A stretch of DNA of 64,000 bases from Parascedosporium putredinis (taxonomy: Eukaryota > Ascomycota > Sordariomycetes > Microascales > Microascaceae), in assembly GCA_949357655.1 (NCBI GenBank), contig CASHTG010000003.1:124001-188000 (forward strand), in the 5' to 3' direction. Under the pieces are notes generated by a model, which saw only the letters and a program-made list of their open reading frames with translations, made no database searches and had not been told where the DNA came from. The position numbers were made by a program, and so were the translations under genes. This document shows, piece by piece, positions 48,163-58,685 of this stretch; the stretch's first letter is position 1; each line of letters opens with the position of its first letter.

Positions 48163-48978
48163 TTACGCTTCGATCCCCTCCATGGCTTCGTCCTCGTCGC
48201 CAAGGTCTTCCCAAGGGTTGTCGTCCGCCTCTTCCTCGACCTCCTGCTCGCCATCCACCGTCCACCTGACCTTTTGCTTCTGCCTGAGCTCGTTCTTGTT
48301 GACGTCGACCATGTCCTCCGACATCTTCTCGCCCTCCGCCTCCATCTCCAAACGTTTCCTCTCGCTGCCGCGCATCCTGGGGAGGAGGTGCCCGTGCGTC
48401 TTTACGAGCTCGCGCGCTGTCTCGATCTCGCGCTGCTTGTTGCCCGCCATGCGCTTCTTGTAGAACACCCTCTCGCGGCGAGCGCGAATCTCGGACACCC
48501 TCTTCATGGCAGTGAGGGTCTTGGCCATAAGGTCTCGGTTGTATCGTACGGGGACGTTCCTTCGGGCAGCGAACTGCAGGGTGCTGTCGACAACCATTTC
48601 CTTGCCCGCGGACTTGCGGAAGGCCTTGGTCCACTTGAGCTTGCGCGGGTTGCGCTTCATCTTGAACTACTCGGGACGTTAGAGGCTAAAATCGAACCTT
48701 GGAGGCAACGAGCCTTGGGAGAGTTGACAGGGGAAGATGAAGCAAATAAAGGATGGAGGGGAATAACCCACGTTCTTATGGCATTTGCTCCTGCAAAACC
48801 TAAACACCTTGGCATCGTTCCGCACAAAGGTTATACCTTTGCTTGGATATGCGGGGCGGCTGCAGAAATAACAGGTTTCGATCCTGTGCAAAAGTGGAAA
48901 AGAATTAGTACAATCCCTCCAAATTAACTTGGAGAGTCAAGCATCGTTGATACTTGTTATGTCTTGCGCATACCTCAT
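48163..48978 (-). CDS. RLP24: 60S ribosome biogenesis protein Rlp24
   Basis: Rlp24 is an eL24-like placeholder in pre-60S particles. It recruits the AAA-ATPase Drg1 and is exchanged for eL24 in the cytoplasm. Exons: 48974-48978 (ATGAG), 48772-48883 and 48163-48666. The frame is intact and gives 206 residues. The Zn-binding N-terminus reads MRIETCYFCSRPAYPSKG and then FRFCRSKCHKNF, with the paired cysteines present. The basic linker KMKRNPRKLKWTKAFRKSAG, the conserved RRNVPVRYNRDLMAKTLTAM and a charged C-terminal helix with acidic end (NPWEDLGDEDEAMEGIEA) follow. The five-base first exon is deduced from the family start (MRIE) and the GTATGC/CAG splice pair. Shares a 435-bp divergent promoter with KU80. 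Confidence 0.93.
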
Positions 48979-49413
48979 CTTGTCGGCCTTGGATCGTGGT
49001 GCTAGCCTGTTGATTTATTGGAGAGTTGATTGAAACTCTTGGGCGGTGATTGCAAAAACCGAAGGCGGTCTCAAAGAAATTTTTGGACCAGGGAAAAAAA
49101 AGTTGCATATCGATAGTGGTGGGGTCGTGTGCAAGCCTCAATCGCCCCAGGTATCCATCTCCAGCCACATTCACGTGATCTCGCGGGGATCGCCCGCGGC
49201 CTCAGCTGAGCACCATGCTTCCCTCCTCGAACGCGTCTAAGGGCCGGACGCCTGCCTAACGAGACGGATCGTGGGAAGGGTTTTGTTCCCCTCTTAATAC
49301 CTTGAACCCCCGGTCTCCTCTTCTCCAATTGACCTGGAAATGTAAAACTCTGATCTTCTGCACCATCCCGCACCTCTGTAATCTCACCCAAAAAGAGAAT
49401 AATAGCCCACATC
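48979..49413. promoter_or_regulatory. Divergent promoter region RLP24 / KU80
   Basis: 435 bp between start codons. On the RLP24-sense strand it holds AAAAATTT (plus-strand positions 49077-49084), 99 bp before the RLP24 ATG. This resembles the RRPE element (AAAAWTTTT) of fungal ribosome-biogenesis genes. No partner PAC element is seen. Confidence 0.5.
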
Positions 49414-51890
49414 ATGGCTGATAAGGAGGCAATCGTCTTCATCGTCGACCTCGGGTCGACCATGACTGAGTGCAACAGCGGCCGGACCGAAACGGATCTC
49501 GATTGGAGCATGCGGTTTGTCTGGGACAAGATTTCGCACATTGTTTCCCTCAATCGCAAGGGACTATGTGTAGGTGTCGTTGGCTTACGAACGGAAGAGT
49601 CTAACAACTTCATGGGAGAAGACGAAGGGTATGAGCACATCTCGGTTCTTCAAGGTCTCGGGCCTATGGACATGTCATCATTGAAGGATCTCCAGAAGAA
49701 GGTCAAACCCAGTAGCGAGTCCATGGGCGACGCTCTCTCCGCTGTAGCGATTGCCACGCATATGATTACTCAATTCACCAAAAAGTTGAAGTATAACCGC
49801 CAGATCTACCTTATTACGGACGGACTCGGCCCCATTGACGTGGACGACAATGACCTCAAAGATATCTCTGCCGAGTTGAATGACAATGGTATAAGCCTAG
49901 TTGTGCTGTAAGTCGCCTGTGTAAAAGAGCGCCTAGCTGCCCCCGGTGCGTCTGATCTAACCCGTGCCGTCTAGTGGCGTTGATTTCGACGACGCCGACT
50001 ATGGTGTCAAGGAAGAGGATAAGCCTAAAATCAAGGTATCTTCAAGCTAATAAGCCCGTAACTGGTTCTGTCTTCTGACTTGCACAGGCGAAAAACGAAA
50101 AGGTGCTGCATCGCTTCGTGGAGATGTGCGGGAAGGGCACATTTGGCACAATCGCCGAAGCCATTGATGAGCTGGATATCCCTGTTGTCAAGCTCCCTCG
50201 GCCCTACAAATCGTACGAGGGAACATTGGCGCTTGGTGACCCCGAAGGTGGCCAGGCCGCGGTCGTGATTGGGGTTGAGAGGTATTACAAGACGCACAAA
50301 GCTACGCCGATTTCAGCCAGCACGGTCGTGTTCAAATCGGAGACGGGCGAGTCGGAGACCATGGATGGCGTTGAGTTTGGCGCCGTCAAGCAGGCGCGGA
50401 CGTACAAGGTCAACGACCCGGGCGCTCCTGGTGGTAAGAAGGATGTTGAATTCGAGTCCTTGGCGAAGGGCTACGAGTACGGAAGGACGGCTGTGCATAT
50501 CAGCGAATCCGAGCACAACATCACCAAACTCGAAACGACCAAGGATTTCAGTTTTCTTGGCTTCCTTGAGCAGGAAAATGTACCGTGTACCCTCCGCCAT
50601 CCTCGTATACGCGCCTAAGATCGCTTGCTAATATGCATTCTAGTACGAGCCGGTAATCAACATGGGCGAGTGCAATGTGATCTACCCCAAAAGTTTGATA
50701 CGGAAGCCCAAATCGCCTTGTCTTCCCTAGTTCAAGCCATGCACAAAGCCAAGGCGTACGCGGTGGCGCGCCTCATCGTCAAGGATGGGAAGGAACCGCT
50801 ACTCGTGCTCTTAGCCCCGGACATCGAGAACAATTGTCTTTACGACGTTCCCCTACCGTTTGCCGAGGACGTGCGCGGTTACCAGTTCCCTCCCTGGACC
50901 GCGTCGTAACCATCAGCGGTGTCACCCTGAAGGAGCATAGGCTTCTCCCGGGAAAGACCTCGAGCAAGCGATGGGCGATTACGTCGACGCTATGGATTTG
51001 AGCACATATGCCGAGGATGAAGAAGGGTAAGAAAACCCCTATGTTTTTACGATCAATGTGGCCCGCGCATCGCGCTCTAACCATATGTACTCATAGAAAT
51101 CCCGTGGAATTTATGGCGATTGACGAGCCCTTCAACCCCTTAATTCACCGGATCAAACACGCCGTAAAGGAGCGTGCGATTCACCCGGATGCCCCCGTTC
51201 CACCCATCCCCAAGGTCCTCACACAGTTCTCAAACCCCCAGAGGAAACGGTAGAGGGCGCTCAGAAGCAGATCGCCACCCTTATCGAAGCCGCCGACGTC
51301 AAAAAGGTGCCCCCAAGGCCAAGGGCAGGAGGCAAAAGGAGGCGGTGAAACCCCTCTCCGGCCTCGACGTCGACGCTCTCCTCGACGCCGCCCCCGCCCC
51401 CGGCGACGCCTCCGAAGGGTCCGACAGAAAACCCATCTCCGCGTCCAACGCCATCCCCGACTTCCGCCGCGCGCTGGATTCCGCAGACCAGATGCGCCAT
51501 ATCGAAGACGCGTCGAAGCAGATGGGGAGATTATTCGCGAGTTCATCTCTACCGACTTTGGCGGCAACAAAGAGGATCGCGTGCTTGAGCACCTCGGGGC
51601 CATGAGGGAGGGGCTAGTCGACCTTGAGGAACCGGATCTGTACAATTCCTTCGTCAAGGATCTTAAGAAGAAGATGCTCTCGGGGGCCTTGGGGGCGACC
51701 GTAGAGAGATGTGGTGGAAGGTCCGAAGGGCCCGGCTGGGACTCATCGACAACAAGATGTCCGAGGTATCCGAGGTCACGGAAGAAGAGGCCAAGGAGGT
51801 AGGATTGTCCCCGATATTCATGCCGCGCCCCAATGACATTCCACTCACTAACCTTTTTTACTTGAATCACAGTTCTACACGTCACGATGA
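49414..51890 (+). CDS. YKU80: Ku80 subunit of the Ku DNA-end-binding complex (frame broken)
   Basis: Ku80 pairs with Ku70 to bind DNA ends in non-homologous end joining and at telomeres; its Neurospora orthologue is mus-52. Exons: 49414-49907, 49975-50035, 50088-50579, 50644-51026, 51097-51798 and 51873-51890 (FYTSR-stop). The vWA domain opens MADKEAIVFIVDLGSTM, continues SESMGDALSAVAIATHMI and RQIYLITDGLGPID, and reaches into exon 2 (GVDFDDADYGVK). The Ku core beta-barrel includes ETMDGVEFGAVKQ and FSFLGFLEQEN, followed by GECNVIYP and AMHKAKAYAVARLIVKDGKE. A helical C-terminal region has GREYD-like MGEIIREFISTDFGGNKED and MWWKVRRARLGLID. Frame switches after exon 3 lie near 50690 (A4 for A5), 50895, 50960, 51238, 51310, 51530 and 51705. 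About 720 residues; start at first ATG. Confidence 0.92.
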
Positions 51891-52174
51891 TTGCATCATG
51901 TTGCAGAGAAGGAGGTGGAGGACATGTCCCCCAACTAGCATTTGTCACATCCAGAACATGCCTAAAATGTACGATAGACGAGGGTATCAAAATGAATTAG
52001 AGAATTTGATGTCTGCCGACCATGCACTAGCTCTTACCCCTGTTTCTAGATCACAAGTCAAACCACCATCTTGCCCATCCTTGCGGTATAAGTAGCTAGG
52101 AGAGGAATGGTACTAGAGATGGATGGATACACGGAGAGAGAGAGAGAGAAAAGGGAGAGGAAGAAAGAACAAAA

Positions 52175-54087
52175 TTAAACAGGATCCGAGACAAGATCCG
52201 CTTCAGTCAACTTGGGAGCGCCCGGGACAAATCCTTCCTCGCGCCTAATCTTCTTCTTCTTTTTGACGGGTGGTGCCGGACCGTCCTGCATCTCTTTTAC
52301 CGCGCAGGCAAGCGCGGCTTGGAGGGTGTAGGTGGCGTCGTTGCCGGCATTGTGTAGGTTGGCGTACTCGAGGCCAAGGTCGAGGAGAACGTGGCGCAGA
52401 CTGCGGCCCTGGAGCTCACCGGAAACATGCTGGTGAAGGTCCTTGGAGTCGGCGCGCATGATGGCGTTTTCGCTGGTCAGATCGCAGCCAATCCCTGCAA
52501 GATAGCGCTCCTCCTGGGCGAGGTCGTGGCCGACGAAGACGATCTGGCGTTGCTCGGCGGAAGCGTTCGATGTGGTGGATGAGGGCGTTGCGCTATCCCT
52601 CAAGAGAGCCTGGACTCGTGCCTGCAGGTCGTGCGCTGAAACAAATTCGCTCTCGCTGTATTATTTAGAGGGTTAGCATAGCCAACAGATACTAAAGCGG
52701 GAGGAAGTTAAGAAAGGGTCAGAGTACACACCCAAAGTCAAATTTGTCAGGGCAGCCCTGGACATATTGATAGTTGACGTGCGAAGCATACTCGCTCACA
52801 CGCAAGTGGATGCTCTTAACGAATGGCCACCAATTTTCGCCCAGCTTTCCGGGAGCCAAGTTCTTCGTCTTCTCGGTATCGAGTGTGACGATACCTACCT
52901 CAGTGGGGAGGTGGGAGAGTTCGTGAGCCTCCACGTCAAGAGAGATGAGGACTGGGCCCTGGTTAGGCGGGAAGGGTGGTGGCCTTGTCACGTCTAGCAT
53001 CGTTGTCTCCCCTCGAGCTGGCGTGAGTTCGCGTCGACAAAGGGCCTGAGGCCGAGGAGAGCTTGGAGGCCGCGCGTCATCCGGTGGCGGGCCTCGCGGG
53101 CGCGGGTCTGCTTTTCAAGCGAGCGGGCCTTGGAGCTGATCTTGTTGAACGAGGCAATGTCGTACAGCTGCCAGCGGAACTCCTCAATCTGCTCCGGGGC
53201 CACGGCTTCGAAAAAGGACTGGTCAAAGGTGGGGAGGTTCTTGGTCCGGATGAGCTGGCGAGATTCTTCATCGTAGACGTTGCAGAGGTACCGGGGCTGG
53301 GGGAGGCCCTCCCTGAAGGAGACGTAGAACTTTTCGCCATTTTCGCCGACGGGGATAGTGAGGTTGATTTTCAGTTCGGCGTTGACAATGTTTAAGAAGG
53401 CGATAAACTGCTCAGTTGGGACGAAGAGGTAAGGGGTCTCTACAAGGGTATCAGATGTAAACGCATAATAACTAGAGAATGGTTAGTTTTGTGAGTGCAT
53501 AAATTTGAGTCGGACGCGCGCGGGAAGAAGGATCTTGGTAAAAGTCTTACAAGTGCCACTCCTGATGGCGGAAGAAGTCGTCAAAAAGCGGTCGGGCCTA
53601 TTGGGAGGGAGGAAGTTAGAAGAATCTACGGAAATTGAAAGGGTCGCCGACGGGTAAACTTACGAGGGGACCGTTGACCTTTCCTATAAACCAGTCGGGA
53701 TAGTGGTAGACCATGCGCCACGGGCAAAAGTACATGGACGCGGGCGCGGCGTCTCCGCGGGTCATGGTGACGCCCGGGGCCGGTTTCCCGACGAGAGCCT
53801 GCCCGGGGTCCGAGGGGAGAGTTTCCCGAAGCTTGCCGTCTCGTCTCCGCACCGGGGCCTAGATCAGCGTGACTTTCCTTGTTCGTATCCAGGTCAGAAT
53901 TCTCAGAGGCGATCTCGGAGGACGTTGGGGGTATGGCAAGGTTGGGCCATAATTCTGCCATGGCGTCCCGCCCACCTTGGATAGCGTGGAGGAATTGGTC
54001 TGTGTTAAACTCCACCCCGGCGGCCTGCTGCAGGAAGTCGATGCGAGGGCGCCACTCCTCAACCTCCTCATCCGTCATGCGAGGCAT
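52175..54087 (-). CDS. Gfd2/YDR514C-like DEDDh exonuclease-fold protein
   Basis: A predicted 3'-5' exonuclease of the RNase-H fold. Exons: 53664-54087, 53551-53597, 52732-53471 and 52175-52655. Acidic motifs are in order: VLISLDVEAHELSHLPTEVG (Exo I, D-x-E), FVGHDLAQEERYLAGIG (Exo II) and LHNAGNDATYTLQAALA (Exo III, H...D). A family-like RVSEYASHVNYQYVQGCPD lies between I and II. The N-terminal half has WRMVYHYPDWFIGKVNGPL, LFDDFFRHQEWHFYYAF and LFVPTEQFIAFLNIVNAELK, of unknown role. The end is KKKKKIRREEG, possibly a nuclear signal. Frame switches lie near 53850 and 52996. The start at 54087 is the first ATG (MPRMTDEEVEEW). Filamentous fungi also have the Argonaute-partner exonuclease QIP; I cannot tell from sequence alone whether this gene is related to it. 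Confidence 0.75.
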
Positions 54088-54878
54088 CGCGGAAATGGTA
54101 ACTGGCAAAATAAACAAACCTGTGGTGTGTATCAGATTAAAAAATTTTTCCCTTTTTTAACTGGATCTTCTTAAAAGGTGGAAGAGAGCCAAAGGGCACA
54201 AACATGAATCATCCGATGGTGTGGATTCTCTGAAGAGTGTACTTAGAATGGGAAGGAGCGACGAGAAAGGAGGGGTTTCCCTAACGCCGTAGAGGATGAG
54301 GAAGGTGCAACTAGAGGAGAGTATATCCAGGTGGAAAAGGACACTAGACAAGTACATATAGGTCGCATTCCAGGGCTGATACATGTGTAATGTGGGATGG
54401 ACGCATGGTTTGCGAGTCTTTGACAATCGTGTTGCCCGGGCTAGTGTGTTAGAGAACATTCCTGCATCATCACCACTCTTGAAGGAGAGGGGGCCCGAGT
54501 CATGGGGACGAGTCAAGATTGAATAGGTTGAGGTGAGATTTTGGCCAAGCCCACGGGAGGCTGCCCTTCTATTTGCATGTTTGTGTGTATATATTATCTG
54601 TGTCCATAGGTACGCATCCGACTCATACAGCCCAACCCCACGTGTGTGAACCCAAGAAAAGTGAAAAGAGCAATAAACAAGAAACGCCATCGCTATGGAG
54701 CCAAGATGTGTAGTGTTGTACATTCGCCCGGGAAACCCCTCACAGATACGACTGTCTTCCGGAACCTTGCTGAGCCGAATGATACAGGGTGTCGCTGTGG
54801 TCTGGGTTTCGACTAACGAGGTTCGGGAGGCTACGAGAGCAAGAAGAAGCGCGAAGAAAGCCCCGGCGCGGGGATGGA
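54088..54878. other. Intergenic region between PAM18 and the Gfd2-like gene
   Basis: About 790 bp, both flanking genes on the minus strand. A 241-codon minus frame (54157-54882) overlaps the PAM18 stop codon but has no family signature. It is probably chance. Confidence 0.45.
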
Positions 54879-55384
54879 TCAAGTAGTTTTTTCAAGGAAT
54901 TCCTTTGCCTCGTTGATTTTGGTGGCGAGGTAAGGGCTGCCGCCTCGATCGGGGTGGTTGAGCAACATCATGGTTCGGTGAGCTTTGCGCAGCTTATCCT
55001 TGGTGACTGCCCTCTCGCTGCATCACGGTATTAGTACGATACGTCGCTAGCCAAGCCTGGTTCGGGGCCCCGAGGGATGCCCTCGGTCTTTTCACTCACC
55101 CCAAGTTGAGAATCAAGGTCGCTTCTCGCTTATTCATCTTGGGCTCGAAGCCGCCCTTGTAAAAGGCCTTTCCCAGGGCTCCGACACCACCACGCGATCG
55201 GCGCCATGCGACAAGTCCAGCTCGACCCTATAAGTATAGTTGCGTTAGTAAAAGAGGTCCCCCTTCCGGAAAGCGAATCGCGAGACCGCGAGGCTGCGAG
55301 ATATCGCCGGCGTCAAGACAAGAAAGACCCTACCAAGAAGGCGGCGACCGCGACGCCGGTTCCGATTGCGATTGCTGAGGCCAT
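54879..55384 (-). CDS. PAM18: Mitochondrial import motor J-protein Pam18/Tim14
   Basis: Pam18 stimulates mtHsp70 at the TIM23 channel. Exons: 55334-55384, 55100-55227 and 54879-55017. The frame is intact, 105 residues. The N-terminal membrane anchor is AIAIGTGVAVAAFLGRAGLV, then WRRSRGGVGALGKAFYKGGF and a truncated J-domain: MNKREATLILNL, KDKLRKAHRTMMLLNHPDRG with the HPD tripeptide, and SPYLATKINEAKEFLEK. The length and the C-terminal position of the J-domain fit Pam18 and not its degenerate partner Pam16, which lacks HPD. Start is the first ATG. It shares a short divergent promoter with the TMEM205-like gene. Confidence 0.95.
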
Positions 55385-55786
55385 GGTTGCGTGGGAGGAT
55401 AAAGGCTCGTTCGTCAGCTCGAGGTGGTGTTGGTGATAAGGGGTGGTGATTATTTCGCGTATGCGCGATGGGGTTGGCGGCAGAGAAGGTTAAAAAAAAA
55501 AAAAGATCGATTTTTCCCGTTCGCAATCCTCGCTGATGCCGAAGCCTCTAGAAAATTTGGCCTCTGGTCTGCACCACGCCGAGAATGAGCCGGTTGGTGT
55601 TTAGCCGAACTTCTACCGCAACAGTTTCATCCATGAGCGATGAGCTCATGCATGATAACCTGTCGTGAGAGACATCTTCAAGAGCACAGCTGAGCAACGA
55701 ATCTAGAAGTTTCAGACCAACCCTTTTTTTTTCCATTTTATCTTTAATCATATATATCTCTCGGTAAAGGAAGACTTAATTTCATA
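55385..55786. promoter_or_regulatory. Divergent promoter region PAM18 / TMEM205-like
   Basis: 402 bp between the two start codons, with an A-run at 55490-55504 and no open frame of note. Confidence 0.5.
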
Positions 55787-56593
55787 ATGGCAGGAAGCGG
55801 AATATTTACCACTGGGCCGTACCATATCCTTGCGTAAGTCTTGGCCGTCAACAGTCGCCGCTGCATTGACGCTCTCAATGCATGTGACAAACAGGGTGGT
55901 GAGTCTCAACTGCGCGGTCGGCTTCTAACAAGTGCTTTTAGATATGGTACGCTTCTCGGCACCACCTTTTGGCATGTAAGTAGATGACGGCTTCTTAGCT
56001 TGTACATGTAGCATCAAGAGAGTATGCCGTTCTAATAGATCAACGCTGTTGAAGTCTTTTGTTGGGGGCATCGTTATGTTCAAGACGCTGGCGCGACCTC
56101 AGTTCGCCGCCGTTCAGTCTCGACTATTCCCCATCTACTTCACCGTCCAAACGGCTGCCCCGGTCATCCTCGCCGCGACGTATCCCAGAAACGAAGGAGG
56201 TTCACTCGGCCTCAGCGGCGTTCTTGACCCAGCCAACCGGTGGTCAGTGCTGAGCCCCATTGCCGCTATCTTCGCTTCAGCGCTCCTGAACTTTGTCGTT
56301 CTCCTCCCTGCCACGATCAAGGTCATGGTGAAGCGAAGAGACCAAGGTAAGTTTGCCTTTCTTCAAATGGGGTTATTTTCTTATTTCTTCCCCCACGCGG
56401 TTGCTGATCCGATCTTACCTGTGTAGAGAAAAAGGATGGCAAGAAGTCGTGGGAGCCGGCACCCCACTCTCAAGAGATGATTGCGCTGAACAAGCAGTTT
56501 GGCAAGCTTCATGGCATCTCCTCCCTCCTCAACTTGACCACCTTCATTGGCACCATTGTATATGGTTTCCATCTTGGAACACTCCTGCAGTAG
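55787..56593 (+). CDS. TMEM205-like (DUF4149) membrane protein
   Basis: Small four-span membrane proteins of the TMEM205 family; role in fungi unclear. Exons: 55787-55833, 55942-55975, 56055-56346 and 56427-56593, all GT-AG with no frame errors; about 179 residues. The start MAGSGIFTTGPYHILAYGTL leads to a first span ending GTTFWHSFVGGIVMFKTL, the family hallmark. ARPQFAAVQSRLFPIYF, APVILAATYP, WSVLSPIAAIFASALLNFVV and a last span near LLNLTTFIGTIVYGFHLG follow. Exon 3 must start at 56055 (SFVGGI); the earlier AG at 56038 would break the frame. Intron 1 contains a second pair of good splice sites (CAG-GGTG-GTGAGT around 55890-55900), but using them would shift the frame. Confidence 0.88.
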
Positions 56594-57179
56594 ACTACAG
56601 TTCATTTGTGAAAATTGTAAATACAGAGTTCTTCATCACCGTAAGGTGCGGCATCGTCGTGATCCCGTAGTGCTCCAGCTCACAATTCCACCACCTTCAT
56701 TGCTCGCGTTGTCCCTCGCCATTTACTTTTCTTGTTCTTTTCCTCTCTCTGGGGGATTTTGATCTGTGGCGCGTAAATGTAGTGTGTATGTGTGTTTGGT
56801 TAACGTTGGGCTCATTAGTGTTGATACCAGACGAATGCCGATCCGGTCGCCTCCGGGAGGTAAGCGCAGTGCTGTAAGCCAAACTATTGCCCCCTCCTAT
56901 CGGAGCCTCTGAGACATTGGCCGATCGGCACCCGACCCCAACGTCAATGAAGAGCCCACGGCCCCTCCACTGAATGATCCAGGGATCCAGACAACGACAT
57001 CCCCGCAGCTCTGATTTTTGTTATCGATTGTCACAAAGGCGAAAAGCAGCCCCGCCACCACCGCTTCGATTCGAGTTTCTTACTTTGAAAAGAGAAAAAC
57101 TCAAGTGACTAGGCGAATACTCTTTTCGTAAATACAATAGATTGATCGAGTTAATCTTTTGTTCTTGTTTGGTCTAACC
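56594..57179. other. Intergenic / PHO13 upstream region
   Basis: About 590 bp with the 3' UTR of the TMEM205-like gene and the promoter of PHO13. No gene is seen. Confidence 0.5.
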
Positions 57180-58365
57180 ATGACGGTATCTAAATACCTC
57201 AGCGGTGACTCAACCGCCATCAATGAATTCTTGGACAAATTCGATGTACGTTGTTTTCCCAGAAGGGCGGGAGTAGTAGAATCACGAAAAGGAGAGAATT
57301 GATCCTGACCGCGACTAATAACTCTTAGGTGTTCCTCTTCGATTGCGATGGCGTTCTATGGTCGGGCGACCACGTCTTCGAGGGTATCCCCGAGACCTTG
57401 AGCCTCCTCCGATCAAAGGGTGAGTGAAGCACCCGTAACCCGTAGTTCTCACCTGCTTCTCTTCTTTTTTTACTTCCCGTTTTTTTTTCTATTTTTCATC
57501 CTTTCTTCTCTTTTCTTTATTCTCGGACCCATGAACCGGCAAGACCCCCTTTCAAAAGTCCAACCAAGCTCACACATCGAAACCCCTTCCACCCCTCACA
57601 CAGGTAAAAAGTCGTCTTCGTGACCAACAACTCCACCAAATCCCGCCAAGACTACGTCAAGAAGCTCACCGACCTCGGCATCGACGCCCAAGTCGACGAC
57701 GTTTTCGGCTCGTCCTACTCCTCCGCCGTGTACATCGCTCGCATCCTCGAGCTCCCCGCCGGCAAGCCCAAGGTCTTCGTCGTCGGCGAAGCCGGCATCG
57801 AGACGGAGCTGCGCGCCGAAAACGTCCCCTTTATCGGCGGCACCGATCCCGCCCTGCGCCGCGACATCACCCCCGACGACTACCGCGGCCTCGCCGACGG
57901 CTCCCTCCTCGATCCCGAGGTCGGCGCCGTGCTCGTCGGCCTCGATTTTCACATCAACTACCTCAAGATGGCCACCGCCTTCCAGTACCTCCGTCGCGGC
58001 GCCGCCTTCCTCGCTACCAACCGCGACAGCACCCTGCCCAATAGCCACTCCTTCTTCCCCGGCGCCGGCGCCATCTCTATCCCCTTTGTCCACATGCTCG
58101 GCGGCGTTGAGCCCACCAGCTTTGGCAAGCCTAGCCAAGCCATGATGGATGCTATCGAGGGCAAGTTCAAGCTCGATCGCTCGAGGACCTGCATGGTTGG
58201 TGACCGCCTCAACACCGACATCCAGTTCGGTATCGAAGGCCGGCTTGGCGGTACTCTTGCCGTGCTGACGGGCGTCAATAAGAAGGAGGACTGGGAGATG
58301 GAGGGGCCACCGTCGTTCCCCACTACTATGTAGATAAGCTGAGCGACCTCCGCCAGGCTTCCTAG
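57180..58365 (+). CDS. PHO13: 4-nitrophenylphosphatase / 2-phosphoglycolate phosphatase (HAD family)
   Basis: Yeast Pho13 is a metabolite-repair HAD phosphatase that removes toxic side products such as 2-phospholactate and 4-phosphoerythronate. Exons: 57180-57245, 57329-57419 and 57604-58365. HAD motif I is VFLFDCDGVLWSGD (nucleophile Asp), motif II FVTNNSTKSR, the cap region VGEAGIETELRAENVPFIGG, GLDFHINYLKMATAFQYLR, the motif-III lysine region GKPSQAMMDAI and motif IV MVGDRLNTDIQFGI. Two frame breaks, both homopolymers: after 57604 (A5 should be A6 for GKKVVFVTNN) and near 58304 (G4 should be G5). Fixing the second gives ATVVPHYYVDKLSDLRQAS and stop at 58363-58365, the normal family end. 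About 307 residues. Start is the first ATG. Confidence 0.93.
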
Positions 58366-58685
58366 ATGTCTGGAACCGAAGAAAAGAAAGGGGGCCTGGG
58401 GTTTGCGTTGCGGTGTGCGTACATTTACATGGAAGGCATTAGATCTGGAGGCTCGAACTGGCGCCCGTTGATAGAGGATCTCAATTAATTCCCATACATA
58501 TAACAAGGGACATATCCAGCTTTGATACTCTCTCTACTGTCACACCGCGAATCGCTTCCACAAGGGTCTGCCGCTACTAACTGCGTATTGCGTACCCTAG
58601 ATCTTATTCCTCTTCCTCCTCCTCCGAACCGAACGGAGCCCTCGCAATGTGAAAAATTGCGAACCAGCGCCATCTCGTTTTGTAA
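58366..58685. other. Convergent 3' region PHO13 / DUF1295
   Basis: About 320 bp between stop codons; presumably both 3' UTRs. Nothing else seen. Confidence 0.5.

Noticed and set aside
54157..54882. 241-codon open frame on the minus strand between PAM18 and the Gfd2-like gene
   Set aside because: It overlaps the PAM18 stop, lies in what should be 3' UTR and promoter, has no recognisable motif and an amino-acid mix typical of chance frames.
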